Made by a program: the position numbers and the translations under genes. From the NCBI RefSeq assembly GCF_024171885.1, contig NZ_JAMTCP010000016.1, positions 56,610-120,609 of the forward strand: a stretch of DNA of 64,000 nucleotides, given 5' to 3'. Shown one piece after another: positions 19,494 to 28,010 of this stretch (positions are counted from its first letter, which is position 1; every line of letters begins with the position of its first letter). This stretch comes from Streptoalloteichus tenebrarius (GTDB taxonomy: Bacteria; Actinomycetota; Actinomycetes; Mycobacteriales; Pseudonocardiaceae). The notes below the pieces were generated by a model that was not told the origin of the DNA, did not search any database, and saw nothing but the letters and a program-made list of their open reading frames with translations.

Positions 19494-19598
19494 TCAGTCG
19501 TCGTCCTCGTCCTCCTCGTCGTCCAGGTCGAGTTCGTCGAACTCCTCGAGGTCGCCGAGGTCGGCGATCTCCGCTTCCTGGAAGTTCGGGTTGGTCAC
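19494..19598 (-). CDS. 34-residue acidic peptide, function unknown
   Basis: The reverse strand encodes 34 residues, starting MTNPNFQEAEIADL and ending in a run of about ten Asp/Glu. More than half of the residues are acidic. There are no Cys and almost no Ser or Thr. The GTG start has AAGGGG about 9 nt upstream. The unit has its own promoter-like TAGGCT (19647-19652), an inverted repeat at the predicted start of transcription and a strong terminator, which together argue that it is real. The first ~25 residues resemble acidic RiPP leader peptides, but no core or modifying enzyme is visible. A metal-binding or structural role is equally possible. Confidence 0.6.
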   Translation of the reverse strand: MTNPNFQEAEIADLGDLEEFDELDLDDEEDEDDD

Positions 19599-19617
19599 CC
19601 TGTGTCCCCTTCCCGCT

Positions 19618-19641
19618 CACACGCGGTGATCCCCGCGTGTG
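19618..19641. promoter_or_regulatory. inverted repeat at the promoter of the 34-residue peptide
   Basis: Nine-bp arms CACACGCGG / CCGCGTGTG separated by 6 nt, just downstream of a TAGGCT -10 box (19647-19652, reverse strand). It would overlap the first transcribed bases, so it may be an operator or a leader hairpin. Confidence 0.5.
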
Positions 19642-19757
19642 GCGCGAGCCTAGGGGCAGCGGCCCGCCACGGCCGAGCACGGATCGGCAACGGGGTGGTG
19701 AAGGCTCTTCCGGGCGAACCCCCTGACGAGTGACGGCGCGGGACCGGTCAGACCGGG

Positions 19758-20783
19758 TCAGACCTCGGCGCGCGCCCTGGCCGCGGCCTCGGCGTACTCG
19801 GGTCGGGGCGCGAGGGCGACCGCGACCCGGTAGTGCCGCAGCGCCTCCTCCGACCGCCCGCGCCGTTCCGCGCTCCGGCCCAGCAGGAACCGGGCGTAGT
19901 CGTCGGCCGGGTCCTGCGCCACGAGACCCTCCAGGGTGGCGGCGGCCCGGTTGAGCTGGGCGGACGCGAGGTACGCGCGGGCGGCCAGCAGGCGCACCGC
20001 CCGGTCGTCGCCGTGCTCGTCGAGCAGGGGGCGCAGCAGCCGCAGCGCGCCGAGCGGGTCGTTGAGGGCGAGCAGCGCCTCGGCCTCCCGGAAGTCGGCC
20101 ACCGGCCCGGTCACGGCGACGGGCTCCACCGGCTGGCGCAGGAGGTCGAGCAGGGCCTCGACGGGTTGCGCGCCGGCCACGGCCCTGCGCCCGACGACGA
20201 ACGTCGGCGACGTGGCGACGCCCCTGGCCTTGCCTCGCAACAACGCGGTCCGCACCTGCTCGGCGCCCTCTCCCGCGTCCATGGCCGCCCCGAGGTCGCC
20301 CAGGCCGACCTCGTCGGCCAGGGACAGGAGCACGTCGCGGTCGCTGATCACGCGCCGCTCGACGAAGTGCGCGCGCAGCAGGCGCTCGGCGAGCTGGTGC
20401 TGCGTTCCCGGCGCGCCGCGCTCGTGCGCGAGGGCGAGGAGCCGGTGGGCGTCGAAGCTGTTGACCCGCCAGGCGGCGCCCCAGGGCGGGCCCAGTCCCT
20501 CCGCGAGCGCGATGTCGGCGACGCGTTGCCTGACGGCGGTCGCGGTGGAGCCGCCCCCGCACCGCAGCGCGATCTCCTCAGCCATCGGGGTGTCGAGCAC
20601 CTCGGCGAGCGGCTCGGGCGTGTCGGGGGCGGTCGGGTCCACCCGGTAGGGCAGCCAGCGCACCTCCACGGGCTCGCCGCCCTCGGCGTGCCACCGCTCC
20701 AGGGCGCGGTCCAGGCGGCGCTTCCCGACGTAGGACCACGGGCAGACCATGTCCGCCCACACCACGATGCGCATGCGTGTCAC
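19758..20783 (-). CDS. DsbA/FrnE-family oxidoreductase fused to TPR repeats
   Basis: 341 residues. The N-terminal half (about 1-210) is a DsbA-like thioredoxin fold of the FrnE type: the active site is CPWS at 14-17, and the cis-Pro region is VATSPTFVVGRR. The second active-site Cys of classical DsbA is replaced by Ser. The C-terminal part (about 225-340) has TPR-like helix pairs (for example ALLALNDPLGALRLLRPLL and DDYARFLLGRSAERRGRSEEA). There is no signal peptide, so it acts in the cytoplasm. GTG 20783 follows AAGGAG; an ATG at 20774 is the alternative. It is divergent from a TetR regulator. Confidence 0.82.
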   Translation of the reverse strand: MTRMRIVVWADMVCPWSYVGKRRLDRALERWHAEGGEPVEVRWLPYRVDPTAPDTPEPLAEVLDTPMAEEIALRCGGGSTATAVRQRVADIALAEGLGPPWGAAWRVNSFDAHRLLALAHERGAPGTQHQLAERLLRAHFVERRVISDRDVLLSLADEVGLGDLGAAMDAGEGAEQVRTALLRGKARGVATSPTFVVGRRAVAGAQPVEALLDLLRQPVEPVAVTGPVADFREAEALLALNDPLGALRLLRPLLDEHGDDRAVRLLAARAYLASAQLNRAAATLEGLVAQDPADDYARFLLGRSAERRGRSEEALRHYRVAVALAPRPEYAEAAARARAEV

Positions 20784-20812
20784 CTCGACTCCTTCTGTCG
20801 AAGTCGAACTTT

Positions 20813-20836
20813 ACGACACCTGTCGTCTACACGACA
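20813..20836. promoter_or_regulatory. candidate TetR operator between FrnE-TPR and tetR genes
   Basis: The dyad ACGACA-CC-TGTCGT (20813-20826) is followed by a third ACGACA half-site at 20831. TAGGCT at 20850-20855 lies 6 nt before the tetR GTG. The dyad sits between the two divergent starts, as expected for an autoregulated TetR. Confidence 0.55.
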
Positions 20837-20861
20837 AGCGTCTATTAACTAGGCTGGCGAC

Positions 20862-21440
20862 GTGGCGGTACGAGCTGAGGACCCCCGTGTGCGCCGGACC
20901 CGCGCCTCGCTGCGGGCCGCGGCGCTGGAACTCGCGGCGGAACGGGATCTCGACGCGATCGCGGTCGCCGACATCGCCGAGCGGGCCGGGATCAGTCGGG
21001 CGACCGTCTACCTGCACTACCGCGACCGCGACGACCTCCTCCTCGACGCCGTCGAGGACGCCGTCCGCGGACTGGCGTCGGCCGCGGCGCGCTGCCCCGC
21101 GTTGTCCGACCGGTCGTCGGCCGACGAGCCGCCGCCCGCCGTCGCGGAGCTCTTCGAGCACGTGCGCGCGAACGACGTGCTCTACACGCGCATGCTCGGG
21201 CCGAGCGGCAGCGGTCGCTTCGCCGCCCGGCTCAGGGAGGCGATCGCCTCGGAGATCGCCGAACAGCTCGCCGCCGCGCGCCGCTCCGGCGCCCTCGCCG
21301 CTGTTCCCCTCACCGTCCGGGCCGACTACCTGAGCGGCGCCCTTCTCGGCGTCATCGCGGGCTGGCTCGCCGCCCGTCCGCGCCCCGGCGTCGCGGAGAT
21401 CAGCCGCGCGACGTGGGTCCTGCTGCGACTCCCCGGCTGA
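20862..21440 (+). CDS. TetR-family regulator
   Basis: A 192-residue protein with an N-terminal HTH (about 12-58; AVADIAERAGISRATVYLHYRDRDDLL) and a variable ligand domain. The GTG start lies 6 nt after a TAGGCT box, so the message is probably leaderless. It is divergent from the FrnE-TPR gene with a repeated TGTCG motif between them, so it most likely represses that gene and itself. The ligand cannot be inferred. Confidence 0.85.
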   Translation: MAVRAEDPRVRRTRASLRAAALELAAERDLDAIAVADIAERAGISRATVYLHYRDRDDLLLDAVEDAVRGLASAAARCPALSDRSSADEPPPAVAELFEHVRANDVLYTRMLGPSGSGRFAARLREAIASEIAEQLAAARRSGALAAVPLTVRADYLSGALLGVIAGWLAARPRPGVAEISRATWVLLRLPG

Positions 21441-21468
21441 GCGTCCGCCGCGCCCCGGCCGGGTTCAG

Positions 21469-23169
21469 TCACTCGGCCTCGTGAACCTTGCGCACCTTCG
21501 GGTGCGCCTCCGGTTGCTGGTGGAGGGCCAACGCCGGGTAGTGCAGGTCGAAGGCGGGGCGCTCGGAGCGGATCCGGGGCAGGGCGAGGAAGTTGTGCCG
21601 CGGCGGCGGGCAGGAGGTCGCCCACTCCAGTGAGTTGCCGTGTCCCCACGGGTCGTCCACGTCCACCCGCGTGCCGTAGCGGTAGCTCCGGAAGACGTTC
21701 CACAGGAAGGGCAGCGTGGCGGCGCCCAGCAGGAACGCCCCGATCGTGGAGATCGTGTTCAGCGGGGTGAAGCCGTCCGTGGGCAGGTAGTCCGCGTACC
21801 GGCGGGGCATTCCCTGCGAGCCGAGCCAGTGCTGCACGAGGAACGTGCCGTGGAACCCGAGGAACGTGGTCCAGAAGTGCAGCCGGCCCAGGGGTTCGTC
21901 GAGCAGCCGGCCGGTCATCTTGGGGAACCAGAAGTAGATCCCGGCGAAGGTGGCGAAGACGATCGTGCCGAACAGCACGTAGTGGAAGTGGGCGACCACG
22001 AAGTACGTGTCGGTGACGTGGAAGTCCAGCGGCGGCGAGGCGAGGATGATCCCGGACAGCCCGCCGAGCAGGAACGTGAGCAGGAAGCCGAGGGAGAACA
22101 GCATCGGCGTCTCGAACGTGAGCTGTCCCCGGAACATCGTCAGGGACCAGTTGAAGAACTTGATGCCGGTGGGCACGGCGATGAGGAACGTCGCCATCGA
22201 GAAGAACGGCAGCAGCACGGCGCCGGTGGCGAACATGTGGTGTGCCCACACGATCATCGAGAGCGCCGCGATGGCCCACGTGGCCACGACCAGCATCTTG
22301 TAGCCGAAGATCGGCTTGCGGCTGAACACCGGGATGACCTCGGTGACGATGCCGAAGAACGGCAACGCGACGATGTAGACCTCGGGGTGGCCGAAGAACC
22401 AGAACAGGTGCTGCCACAGGATCGCGCCGCCGTTGGCCGGGTCGAAGGCGTGCGCGCCCAGGTGCCGGTCGGCGAGCAGCGCGAACAGCGCCGCCGTCAG
22501 CACCGGGAAGGCCAGCAGCACCATCAGGCTGGTCACCAGGATGTTCCAGGTGAAGATCGGCATCCGGAACATCGTCATGCCGGGCGCGCGTAGGCAGATC
22601 ACCGTCGTGAACATGTTGACGGCGCCGAGGATCGTGCCCAGTCCGCTCACGATCAGTCCGGCGGCCCACACGTTGCCGCCCATGCCGGGCGAGTGCCGCA
22701 CGCCGGACAGCGGGGTGTAGGCGAACCAGCCGAAGTCCGCCGCGCCTCCCGGCATGAGGAAGCCGGACACCACCAGGACGCCGCCGAACAGGAAGAGCCA
22801 GTAGGACAACGCGTTCAGGCGCGGGAACGCCACGTCCGGCGAGCCGATCTGCAACGGCAGCACGAAGTTGGCGAACCCGAACAGGATCGGGGTCGCGTAC
22901 AGCAGCAGCATCACGGTGCCGTGCATGGTGAAGAGCTGGTTGTACTGCTCCGTCGAGAGGAACTGGAGCCCGGGTCGGGCCAGCTCGGCCCGCAGCAGCA
23001 TCGCCATGGCGCCCCCGACGAGGAAGAACGCGAACGCCGTGACGAGGTAGAGCAGCCCGATCCGCTTGGGGTCGGTGGTCCACAGCAGGGCCAGGAGCCG
23101 GGACCCCTTCGGGGGACGGTGTTCCCCTTCCGGGCGGATCTCGACGGGGGTGCGCGCCACCGTCGTCAT
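21469..23169 (-). CDS. ctaD: cytochrome c oxidase subunit I
   Basis: The catalytic subunit of the aa3 oxidase, 566 residues with twelve hydrophobic helices. Key ligands are visible: a low-spin heme His in [11 protein letters not shown], the CuB His-Tyr pair in FGHPEVY, the other CuB histidines in WAHHMF, and the heme pair in AHFHYVLFG. The proton-channel residue region [16 protein letters not shown] is conserved. It stands alone, without ctaC/E or qcr genes, as is common for ctaD in actinobacteria; a second copy elsewhere is possible. Confidence 0.95.
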   Translation of the reverse strand: MTTVARTPVEIRPEGEHRPPKGSRLLALLWTTDPKRIGLLYLVTAFAFFLVGGAMAMLLRAELARPGLQFLSTEQYNQLFTMHGTVMLLLYATPILFGFANFVLPLQIGSPDVAFPRLNALSYWLFLFGGVLVVSGFLMPGGAADFGWFAYTPLSGVRHSPGMGGNVWAAGLIVSGLGTILGAVNMFTTVICLRAPGMTMFRMPIFTWNILVTSLMVLLAFPVLTAALFALLADRHLGAHAFDPANGGAILWQHLFWFFGHPEVYIVALPFFGIVTEVIPVFSRKPIFGYKMLVVATWAIAALSMIVWAHHMFATGAVLLPFFSMATFLIAVPTGIKFFNWSLTMFRGQLTFETPMLFSLGFLLTFLLGGLSGIILASPPLDFHVTDTYFVVAHFHYVLFGTIVFATFAGIYFWFPKMTGRLLDEPLGRLHFWTTFLGFHGTFLVQHWLGSQGMPRRYADYLPTDGFTPLNTISTIGAFLLGAATLPFLWNVFRSYRYGTRVDVDDPWGHGNSLEWATSCPPPRHNFLALPRIRSERPAFDLHYPALALHQQPEAHPKVRKVHEAE

Positions 23170-23377
23170 CGCGAACCCCTTCCGTCGAGGTGGTCCGGGG
23201 CGCCCGACACGTCGGCGAACCGCTGGTCACCGCTCGTTGGCTGTGTCCTGGCTCACGGGACATCCTCACCCGGGGTGTCGACGGGGGCAACGCGACGGGC
23301 CCCGCGTTCGAGGGTCGCCGGCACGTCCTCGTCATCCGTCACGCGCGCGAAAAGGCGTTGCCCCCGGCAAAAGGGTG

Positions 23378-23390
23378 CGTACTCTTTGAG
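23378..23390. promoter_or_regulatory. candidate MarR operator overlapping its promoter
   Basis: A dyad TACTC-TTT-GAGTA. The left arm forms the -10 (TACTCT), 17 nt after a TTGCCC -35 at 23355. The gene start follows at 23421 with a GGGGGGGAGGAACGGGC site. Autoregulation by the MarR protein is likely. Confidence 0.5.
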
Positions 23391-23420
23391 TAGTCACCTA
23401 TTTGGGGGGGAGGAACGGGC

Positions 23421-23864
23421 ATGACCGAGGAGAACGAGCGCCTCACGCTGCTGCTGGACCTGCTGTCCACGCGGAACGCGCTGGTGCGCCGGTTCGACGC
23501 TGAGCTGGCGTCGTACGGGCTGGGCCTGACCGACTTCGTGATCCTGCTGAGGCTGGCGCGGTCCCCGCGCATCCGCCGGGTCGACCTGGCCGAGCAGGTC
23601 GGGCTGTCGCCGTCCGGGGTGACCAGGGCCCTGGTCCCGCTGGAACGGCTCGGCCTGGTCGCCAGGGAACGCGACGAACGGGACGCCCGGCTGGGCCCCG
23701 CCGTGCTGACCCCGCTCGGCGAGCGCAGCCTGGCCGAGGCGGCGAAGACGGTCCGCAGGGTCGCGGACGCCGTGCTCGGCGCGGACTGGACCGAGGACGA
23801 CCTGACCGCGTTCGCCTCGGCGCTCGGGAGGACGCGCTCGGCGGCGGAGGGGAGGACCCCGTGA
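23421..23864 (+). CDS. MarR-family regulator
   Basis: A 147-residue winged-helix protein. The recognition helix region is VDLAEQVGLSPSGVTRALVPLERLGLVAR and the wing is RDERDARLGPAVLTPLG. The ATG has a strong GGGAGGAAC site. Its stop overlaps the GTG of the following SDR gene, so they form a regulator-enzyme operon under the dyad at 23378. Confidence 0.87.
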   Translation: MTEENERLTLLLDLLSTRNALVRRFDAELASYGLGLTDFVILLRLARSPRIRRVDLAEQVGLSPSGVTRALVPLERLGLVARERDERDARLGPAVLTPLGERSLAEAAKTVRRVADAVLGADWTEDDLTAFASALGRTRSAAEGRTP

Positions 23865-24679
23865 GGCTGGAGAAGGGGCAGGTCGCGGTGGTCACCGGCG
23901 CGGCGAGCGGGATCGGCCGCGCGGTGGCGGCCGCGCTGGTCGGGCGCGGGCTGCACGTCGTGATGGCCGACGTCGAGGAGGGGCCGTTGGCGGAGGCCGC
24001 CGCCGAGCTGGGCGACGGCGCGGCGCCCGTGGTCACCGACGTCGCCGACCCCGCCCAGGTCGACCGGCTCGCGGCCACGACGCTGGACCGGTTCGGCCGC
24101 GTCGACCTGCTGGTCAACAACGCGGGGGTCGGCGGTGGCGGCGGTCCGGCGTGGACGATCCCCGTCGACGACTGGAACTGGGTCTGGTCGGTCAACGTGG
24201 GCGGGGTCGTCAACGGCATCCGCGCCTTCGTGCCGCACATGGTCGCCGCGCGCCGAGGGCACGTGGTGAACGTCGCCTCGCTGTCCGGGCTCACCAGCCC
24301 GCCCTTCATGGCCCCGTACAACGCGACCAAGCACGCGGTCGTGACGCTCTCCGAGACGCTGCGCGCGGAGCTGGAGCATCTCGCGCCGAAGGTCGGCGTC
24401 ACCGTCGTGTGTCCGGCGATGGTCCGCACCCGCATCCTGGAGGCCGACCGGAACCGGCCGGCCGGCCTGGCGGAGCGGCCCGAGCAGCCGGCGTGGCTGG
24501 TCGAGGGGATGAGGACGGCGTTCGAGCGGGAGATGCGCTCGGCGATCGAGCCCGAGCGCGCGGCCGAGATCATCCTCGACGCCGTGGCCGAGGACCGCCT
24601 GCACGTGCTGACGCACCCCGAGTCGGTGACGCACGTGGAGGCCCGGGTCACCGCGCTTCTGGAGGGCGTGCGCGCCTGA
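23861..24679 (+). CDS. short-chain dehydrogenase/reductase
   Basis: A 272-residue Rossmann oxidoreductase. The cofactor motif is TGAASGIG, followed by NNAG and the active-site Ser...YNATK triad (SLSGLTSPPFMAPYNATK). An Asp at the end of the second strand (VMADVEE) suggests a preference for NAD. The start overlaps the marR stop (GTGA). The substrate is not indicated by context beyond control by the MarR protein. Confidence 0.88.
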   Translation: MRLEKGQVAVVTGAASGIGRAVAAALVGRGLHVVMADVEEGPLAEAAAELGDGAAPVVTDVADPAQVDRLAATTLDRFGRVDLLVNNAGVGGGGGPAWTIPVDDWNWVWSVNVGGVVNGIRAFVPHMVAARRGHVVNVASLSGLTSPPFMAPYNATKHAVVTLSETLRAELEHLAPKVGVTVVCPAMVRTRILEADRNRPAGLAERPEQPAWLVEGMRTAFEREMRSAIEPERAAEIILDAVAEDRLHVLTHPESVTHVEARVTALLEGVRA

Positions 24680-24862
24680 CCCGCCCGTGGCCGGTGCGCA
24701 CACGGACGTGGGGGTGGCGGCTCCGGACTCGCGGGTGCAGCGGTGCCGTGACCGGCGGGCCCACGGACGTGGGGGTGGGCGAGCCCATCCCGGTGAGGGC
24801 GGGGAACCGCTGGCGCGGACGCCCGCGCCCCAAGAAGGGTCCACTATGGACTGACCTTCGCG

Positions 24863-24896
24863 CGCGTGGTGGGCGCGCTCACGCGCCCACCACGCG
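24863..24896. terminator. 15-bp hairpin between convergent genes
   Basis: Perfect arms CGCGTGGTGGGCGCG / CGCGCCCACCACGCG with a 4-nt loop CTCA. It lies between the SDR stop and the 64-residue peptide stop, so it probably terminates both transcripts. Confidence 0.75.
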
Positions 24897-24956
24897 TTCT
24901 CCGACCACGCGTTCTCCGACCACGCGTTCTCCGACCACGCGTTCTCCGACCACGCG
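24891..24956. repeat. 15-nt tandem repeat, four perfect copies plus a partial
   Basis: The unit CACGCGTTCTCCGAC begins at 24891, 24906, 24921 and 24936, and a degenerate fifth starts at 24951. The first unit overlaps the 3' arm of the adjacent hairpin, and every unit boundary recreates ACCACGCG, which is complementary to the 5' arm. Confidence 0.9.
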
Positions 24957-24985
24957 CTCGCCGGCCGCCCTCGGCGGGCCGCGGG

Positions 24986-25180
24986 TCAGCCGTCCAGGTC
25001 GTCCAGGTCCGGCTCGACCCCGGGCACCACCCGGTTGCCGTCGTCGGCCAGTTCCGCGGGATCGAGTTCGTCGCGGTCCGTCACGCCGACGAGGCGGTTG
25101 CCGTCGTCGGCGAGTTCCTCGGGGTCGTCGGTCGGGGCGGGCTGCTGGAAGGCGGGGTCAAGCGGGGCAGGGCCGAGCAT
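24986..25180 (-). CDS. 64-residue acidic peptide with an internal 21-residue repeat
   Basis: The reverse strand encodes 64 residues. The segment ELADDGNR(L/V)V occurs twice, 21 residues apart, each preceded by an acidic DDPE or ELDPA stretch; the C-terminus ends DLDDLDG. It has no Cys and no membrane segment. The ATG at 25180 follows GAGGTGG. It begins 47 bp after the stop of the secreted peptidase gene on the same strand, so the two are probably one transcript. The family is not recognised. A repetitive core of a peptide natural product is a possibility but no modifying enzyme is adjacent. Confidence 0.6.
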   Translation of the reverse strand: MLGPAPLDPAFQQPAPTDDPEELADDGNRLVGVTDRDELDPAELADDGNRVVPGVEPDLDDLDG

Positions 25181-25227
25181 GCTGACCACCTCGCACGAGT
25201 CGGGTTCGTCCCGACGCTACAGCGCCG

Positions 25228-26745
25228 TCAGGACACCGCGCAGGTGGTTCCGGAGGGCGGGAGAGCGCCGTCGACCAGATAGCGCTCCACCGCCGTGTCG
25301 ACACAGCCGGACAACCCGCCGTAGGCCCCGTGCTCGTCCGCGTCGAGCACCAGCACCGAACTGCCGGGGAGCTGCTCGGCCACCGCCTTCGCACCCACCA
25401 GCGGGGTCGCCACGTCGCCGTTGGACCCCAGCACGAGCGCGGGTGGCAGTCCCGGCGCGCGCAACGGCGCGGTGGGCGGGTTTCCCGTCTCGGGCCACCC
25501 CAGGCACGTGCGGAACTGGCTCCACACCACGTGTTCCCCGAACCGGGGCGCCTGCGCCGCCACCCGTTGGGCCAGCTCGCTGATGCGTTCCCGGTCGCGG
25601 AACGGCGGCGGTCGGTCGGCGCACACCACGGCGGCCTGGAGCCCGTCCTGGTCATAGGCCGGGTCCGGGGCGGGGAGGACCACGGAGGTCGGCGCGGACG
25701 AGGCCGTGGCCGACGGGCTCTCGGCCGGGTCGACGAACGCCGAGGCGTCGCCCTCGACGGCCAGTCGGACCGACGCGGCCAGCGCCGGCCAGTTCCCCGA
25801 CGTGTAGAGCATGCGGTAGGCGGCGGCCAGCAGCGCCTCGTCGTCGGCGCCCTGTCCGGTCGACGACGGGATCGGCGACCGCTTCGCCCTCGCCACCAGC
25901 TCGTCCCACACCGCCCCGACGTCCTGTCCGTGCAGGGCGCAGTCGGGAGTCCGCGCGCACCACGTGGCGAAGTCCCGGAAGACCTCGTCGAGCATGGCCG
26001 CCTCCCTGGCCACGGCGGCGTCCAGCGGCGTCGTCCTGTCCACCACGCCGTCGAGCACCATCGCCCGCACGTGGCCGGGCGCCAGCTCCGCGTAGCTGGC
26101 CGCGAGCAGCGTGCCGTAGGAGGTGCCGTACAGGCTCACCTTGTCCTCGCCCAGCGCCCGCCGCACCAACTCCATGTCCCGTGCGCTGGACCCGGTGTCC
26201 AGGTGCCGCAACAGGTCGCCCGTCCGCTCGGCGCAGCCCTTGGCGTACCGCTCGTTCGCGGAGCGGATCCGCTCGAACTCCTCGGCGTCGTCGGGCACCA
26301 CGTCCGTCGGTTCCGCGCGCGGACACCGCACGGCGGTCGACGCCGCGACCCCTCTCGGGTCGAAGCCCACGAGGTCGAAGTGCTGTCGCAGGGCCGGTGT
26401 GAACCGTTCGGGCTCCATCGACACCATCTGCGCGCCCGACTCGCCGGGGCCGCCCGGCGCGACCAACAGCACTCCCCTGCGCTGGTTGGCATCGGACGCG
26501 CGCCGCCTGGCCAGGGCGATGGTGATGCGTTCCCCGTCAGGGCGCGCGTGGTCAAGGGGGACGTCGACCTTGCCGCACTCCGCCCCGTCACCACAGGGCG
26601 TCCACGCGACCGAGCGCACGACGGGTTCGGGCGTGGAGGGGAGGGGATCGGGTGTGGGGGCGGAGGTGCACCCGGTCAGCGCGAGAAGGCCAGCGCTGAT
26701 CATCGTGATCGCCCGCCACAGGACACCGCGTGTCTGGCCTCCCAT
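25228..26745 (-). CDS. secreted lipoprotein alpha/beta hydrolase, tripeptidyl aminopeptidase (SlpD/E) type
   Basis: 505 residues. The signal peptide ends in lipobox LTGC (Cys near 26). The hydrolase core shows the oxyanion region LVAPGGPGESGAQ, the nucleophile Ser in YGTSYGT, the Asp in SNGDVATP, and the His in DADEHGAYGG; the TAP-like C-terminal domain covers the last ~100 residues. Family members cut tripeptides from the N-termini of exported proteins. It probably works on the cell surface. It is followed by the 64-residue repeat peptide gene. The start has no strong ribosome site, and an internal ATG near 26703 is an alternative. Confidence 0.88.
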   Translation of the reverse strand: MGGQTRGVLWRAITMISAGLLALTGCTSAPTPDPLPSTPEPVVRSVAWTPCGDGAECGKVDVPLDHARPDGERITIALARRRASDANQRRGVLLVAPGGPGESGAQMVSMEPERFTPALRQHFDLVGFDPRGVAASTAVRCPRAEPTDVVPDDAEEFERIRSANERYAKGCAERTGDLLRHLDTGSSARDMELVRRALGEDKVSLYGTSYGTLLAASYAELAPGHVRAMVLDGVVDRTTPLDAAVAREAAMLDEVFRDFATWCARTPDCALHGQDVGAVWDELVARAKRSPIPSSTGQGADDEALLAAAYRMLYTSGNWPALAASVRLAVEGDASAFVDPAESPSATASSAPTSVVLPAPDPAYDQDGLQAAVVCADRPPPFRDRERISELAQRVAAQAPRFGEHVVWSQFRTCLGWPETGNPPTAPLRAPGLPPALVLGSNGDVATPLVGAKAVAEQLPGSSVLVLDADEHGAYGGLSGCVDTAVERYLVDGALPPSGTTCAVS

Positions 26746-27295
26746 GGCTCCGGACGGTACTTGCTCACTGAAGGTGATAGATCACATGAGGGGGAGGAGC
26801 CCACCCGGCACATGCCTTGCCGCGCATGCGGACCAAGGCCTGCGGTCAACCACGAGGCCTGCGGCCAACCACGAGCCGTGCGGCCAACCACGAGGCCTGG
26901 TCTCACCCCGCCGGCATGTTCCCCACAGGCGGGCCGTCTACTGCCACCGCCCGCTGACCCGCGCCCGCCTCGGCTCCAACACCGGTGCACCACCTCCGTG
27001 CACTACAGGCTTCAGCCCCGGGGGAACCCCCACTTCAAACGTCGCACGGAGGTCTGACAGAAACCGGGCCCTGGACGTCGCCCGGTAGAGGGGAGAACGG
27101 CGGAAACCGTCGAAAGAGTGGTCTTCCAGGCCGCGTCCTCGCCTCGCCACGGCCAAAAGGTGATCACCTGTCGTACCCCGAAGATCCCCACGACCGCGGC
27201 CTGGCACGACGAGAAGAGGAGGACCACTTCCCGTGGAGGCGCGGGGAAATCCGAGGATGGCGAGAGGCGCGACCGGCCGGCTGACGAACGTCCGC
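26746..27295. other. intergenic region, no convincing gene
   Basis: A 550-bp segment upstream of the peptidase gene. Open frames on both strands have low protein likeness. A 19-nt tandem repeat is present at 26843. Confidence 0.4.
26843..26899. repeat. 19-nt tandem repeat, three copies
   Basis: Units starting at 26843, 26862 and 26881 share CGG(T/C)CAACCACGAG followed by CCG or GCC plus TG. The first and third differ at one base. Confidence 0.8.
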
Positions 27296-27946
27296 TCAGG
27301 TCGCGAGAACCTCGGCGACCACGCGGAGGTCGGCGACGAAGGCGGCGTACGCGGCGTCCCGGTCGTCGGCGCGCAGCACCGACGAGGGGTGCACGGTCGC
27401 GACCGCGACGCCCTCGACCCCCTCGATCTCCGGCAGGGGGAACACCGTGCCCCGCCGGTCGCCCACCCGGAACGACGCGCCGTAGAGCGCCTTGCCCGCC
27501 GTGGCGCCGAGGAGCACCACGACCTCGGGGCGGATCAGGCGCAACTCCGCGAGCAGCCACGGCTTGCAGGCCGAGACCTCGGCCGCGCTGGGCTGCTTGT
27601 GCAGCCGGCGCTTGCCCCGTTCCGGGGGCACGAACTTGAAGTGCTTGACCGCGTTCGTCAGGTACGTCCGCTCGCGCGGGATGCCCGCCTCGGCCAGCGC
27701 GCGGTCGAGCAACCGCCCCGCGGGGCCGACGAACGGCTCGCCGGCGACGTCCTCGCGGTCACCCGGCTGCTCACCGAGGAGCAGGGCGCGGGCGTCCGGT
27801 GCGCCGTCGCCGAAGACGGTCTGCGTCGCGTTGCGGTAGAGGTCGCATCCCCGGCAGCCCGCGGCGGCGCCGCGGAGCTGGTCGAGGTCGTCGACGTCAG
27901 GGGGCAGGAAGTCGGCCGCGCTGCGCCGCTGTCCTCGGGTCGCCAC
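27296..27946 (-). CDS. udgX: UdgX-type uracil-DNA binding protein / glycosylase
   Basis: 216 residues of the uracil-DNA glycosylase superfamily. Motif A is GEQPGDREDVAGEPFVGPAG, as in UdgX rather than GEAPG. The UdgX hallmark loop KRR(I/L)H is present as KRRLH (112-116), where His116 would attack the abasic sugar and stay covalently bound to DNA. The C-terminal HPSSVLR is also present. Cluster ligands seen are Cys31, Cys34 and Cys127, with NAVKHFKF supplying a His as known for UdgX. GTG 27946 is chosen; an in-frame TTG at 27979 would add 11 residues. Confidence 0.85.
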   Translation of the reverse strand: MATRGQRRSAADFLPPDVDDLDQLRGAAAGCRGCDLYRNATQTVFGDGAPDARALLLGEQPGDREDVAGEPFVGPAGRLLDRALAEAGIPRERTYLTNAVKHFKFVPPERGKRRLHKQPSAAEVSACKPWLLAELRLIRPEVVVLLGATAGKALYGASFRVGDRRGTVFPLPEIEGVEGVAVATVHPSSVLRADDRDAAYAAFVADLRVVAEVLAT

Positions 27947-28010
27947 CGACTCGGGGTACCCGGCGCGGCGGCGCGGCAAGCCCCGACGCCGCTACAGGCG
28001 CCAGACGCCG

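Larger units (their letters stand above)
24680..24985. other. intergenic region with hairpin and tandem repeats
   Basis: No gene is supported. It contains two copies of CACGGACGTGGGGGTGG (near 24702 and 24762), a 15-bp hairpin at 24863 and a 15-nt tandem repeat at 24891, listed separately. Confidence 0.4.
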
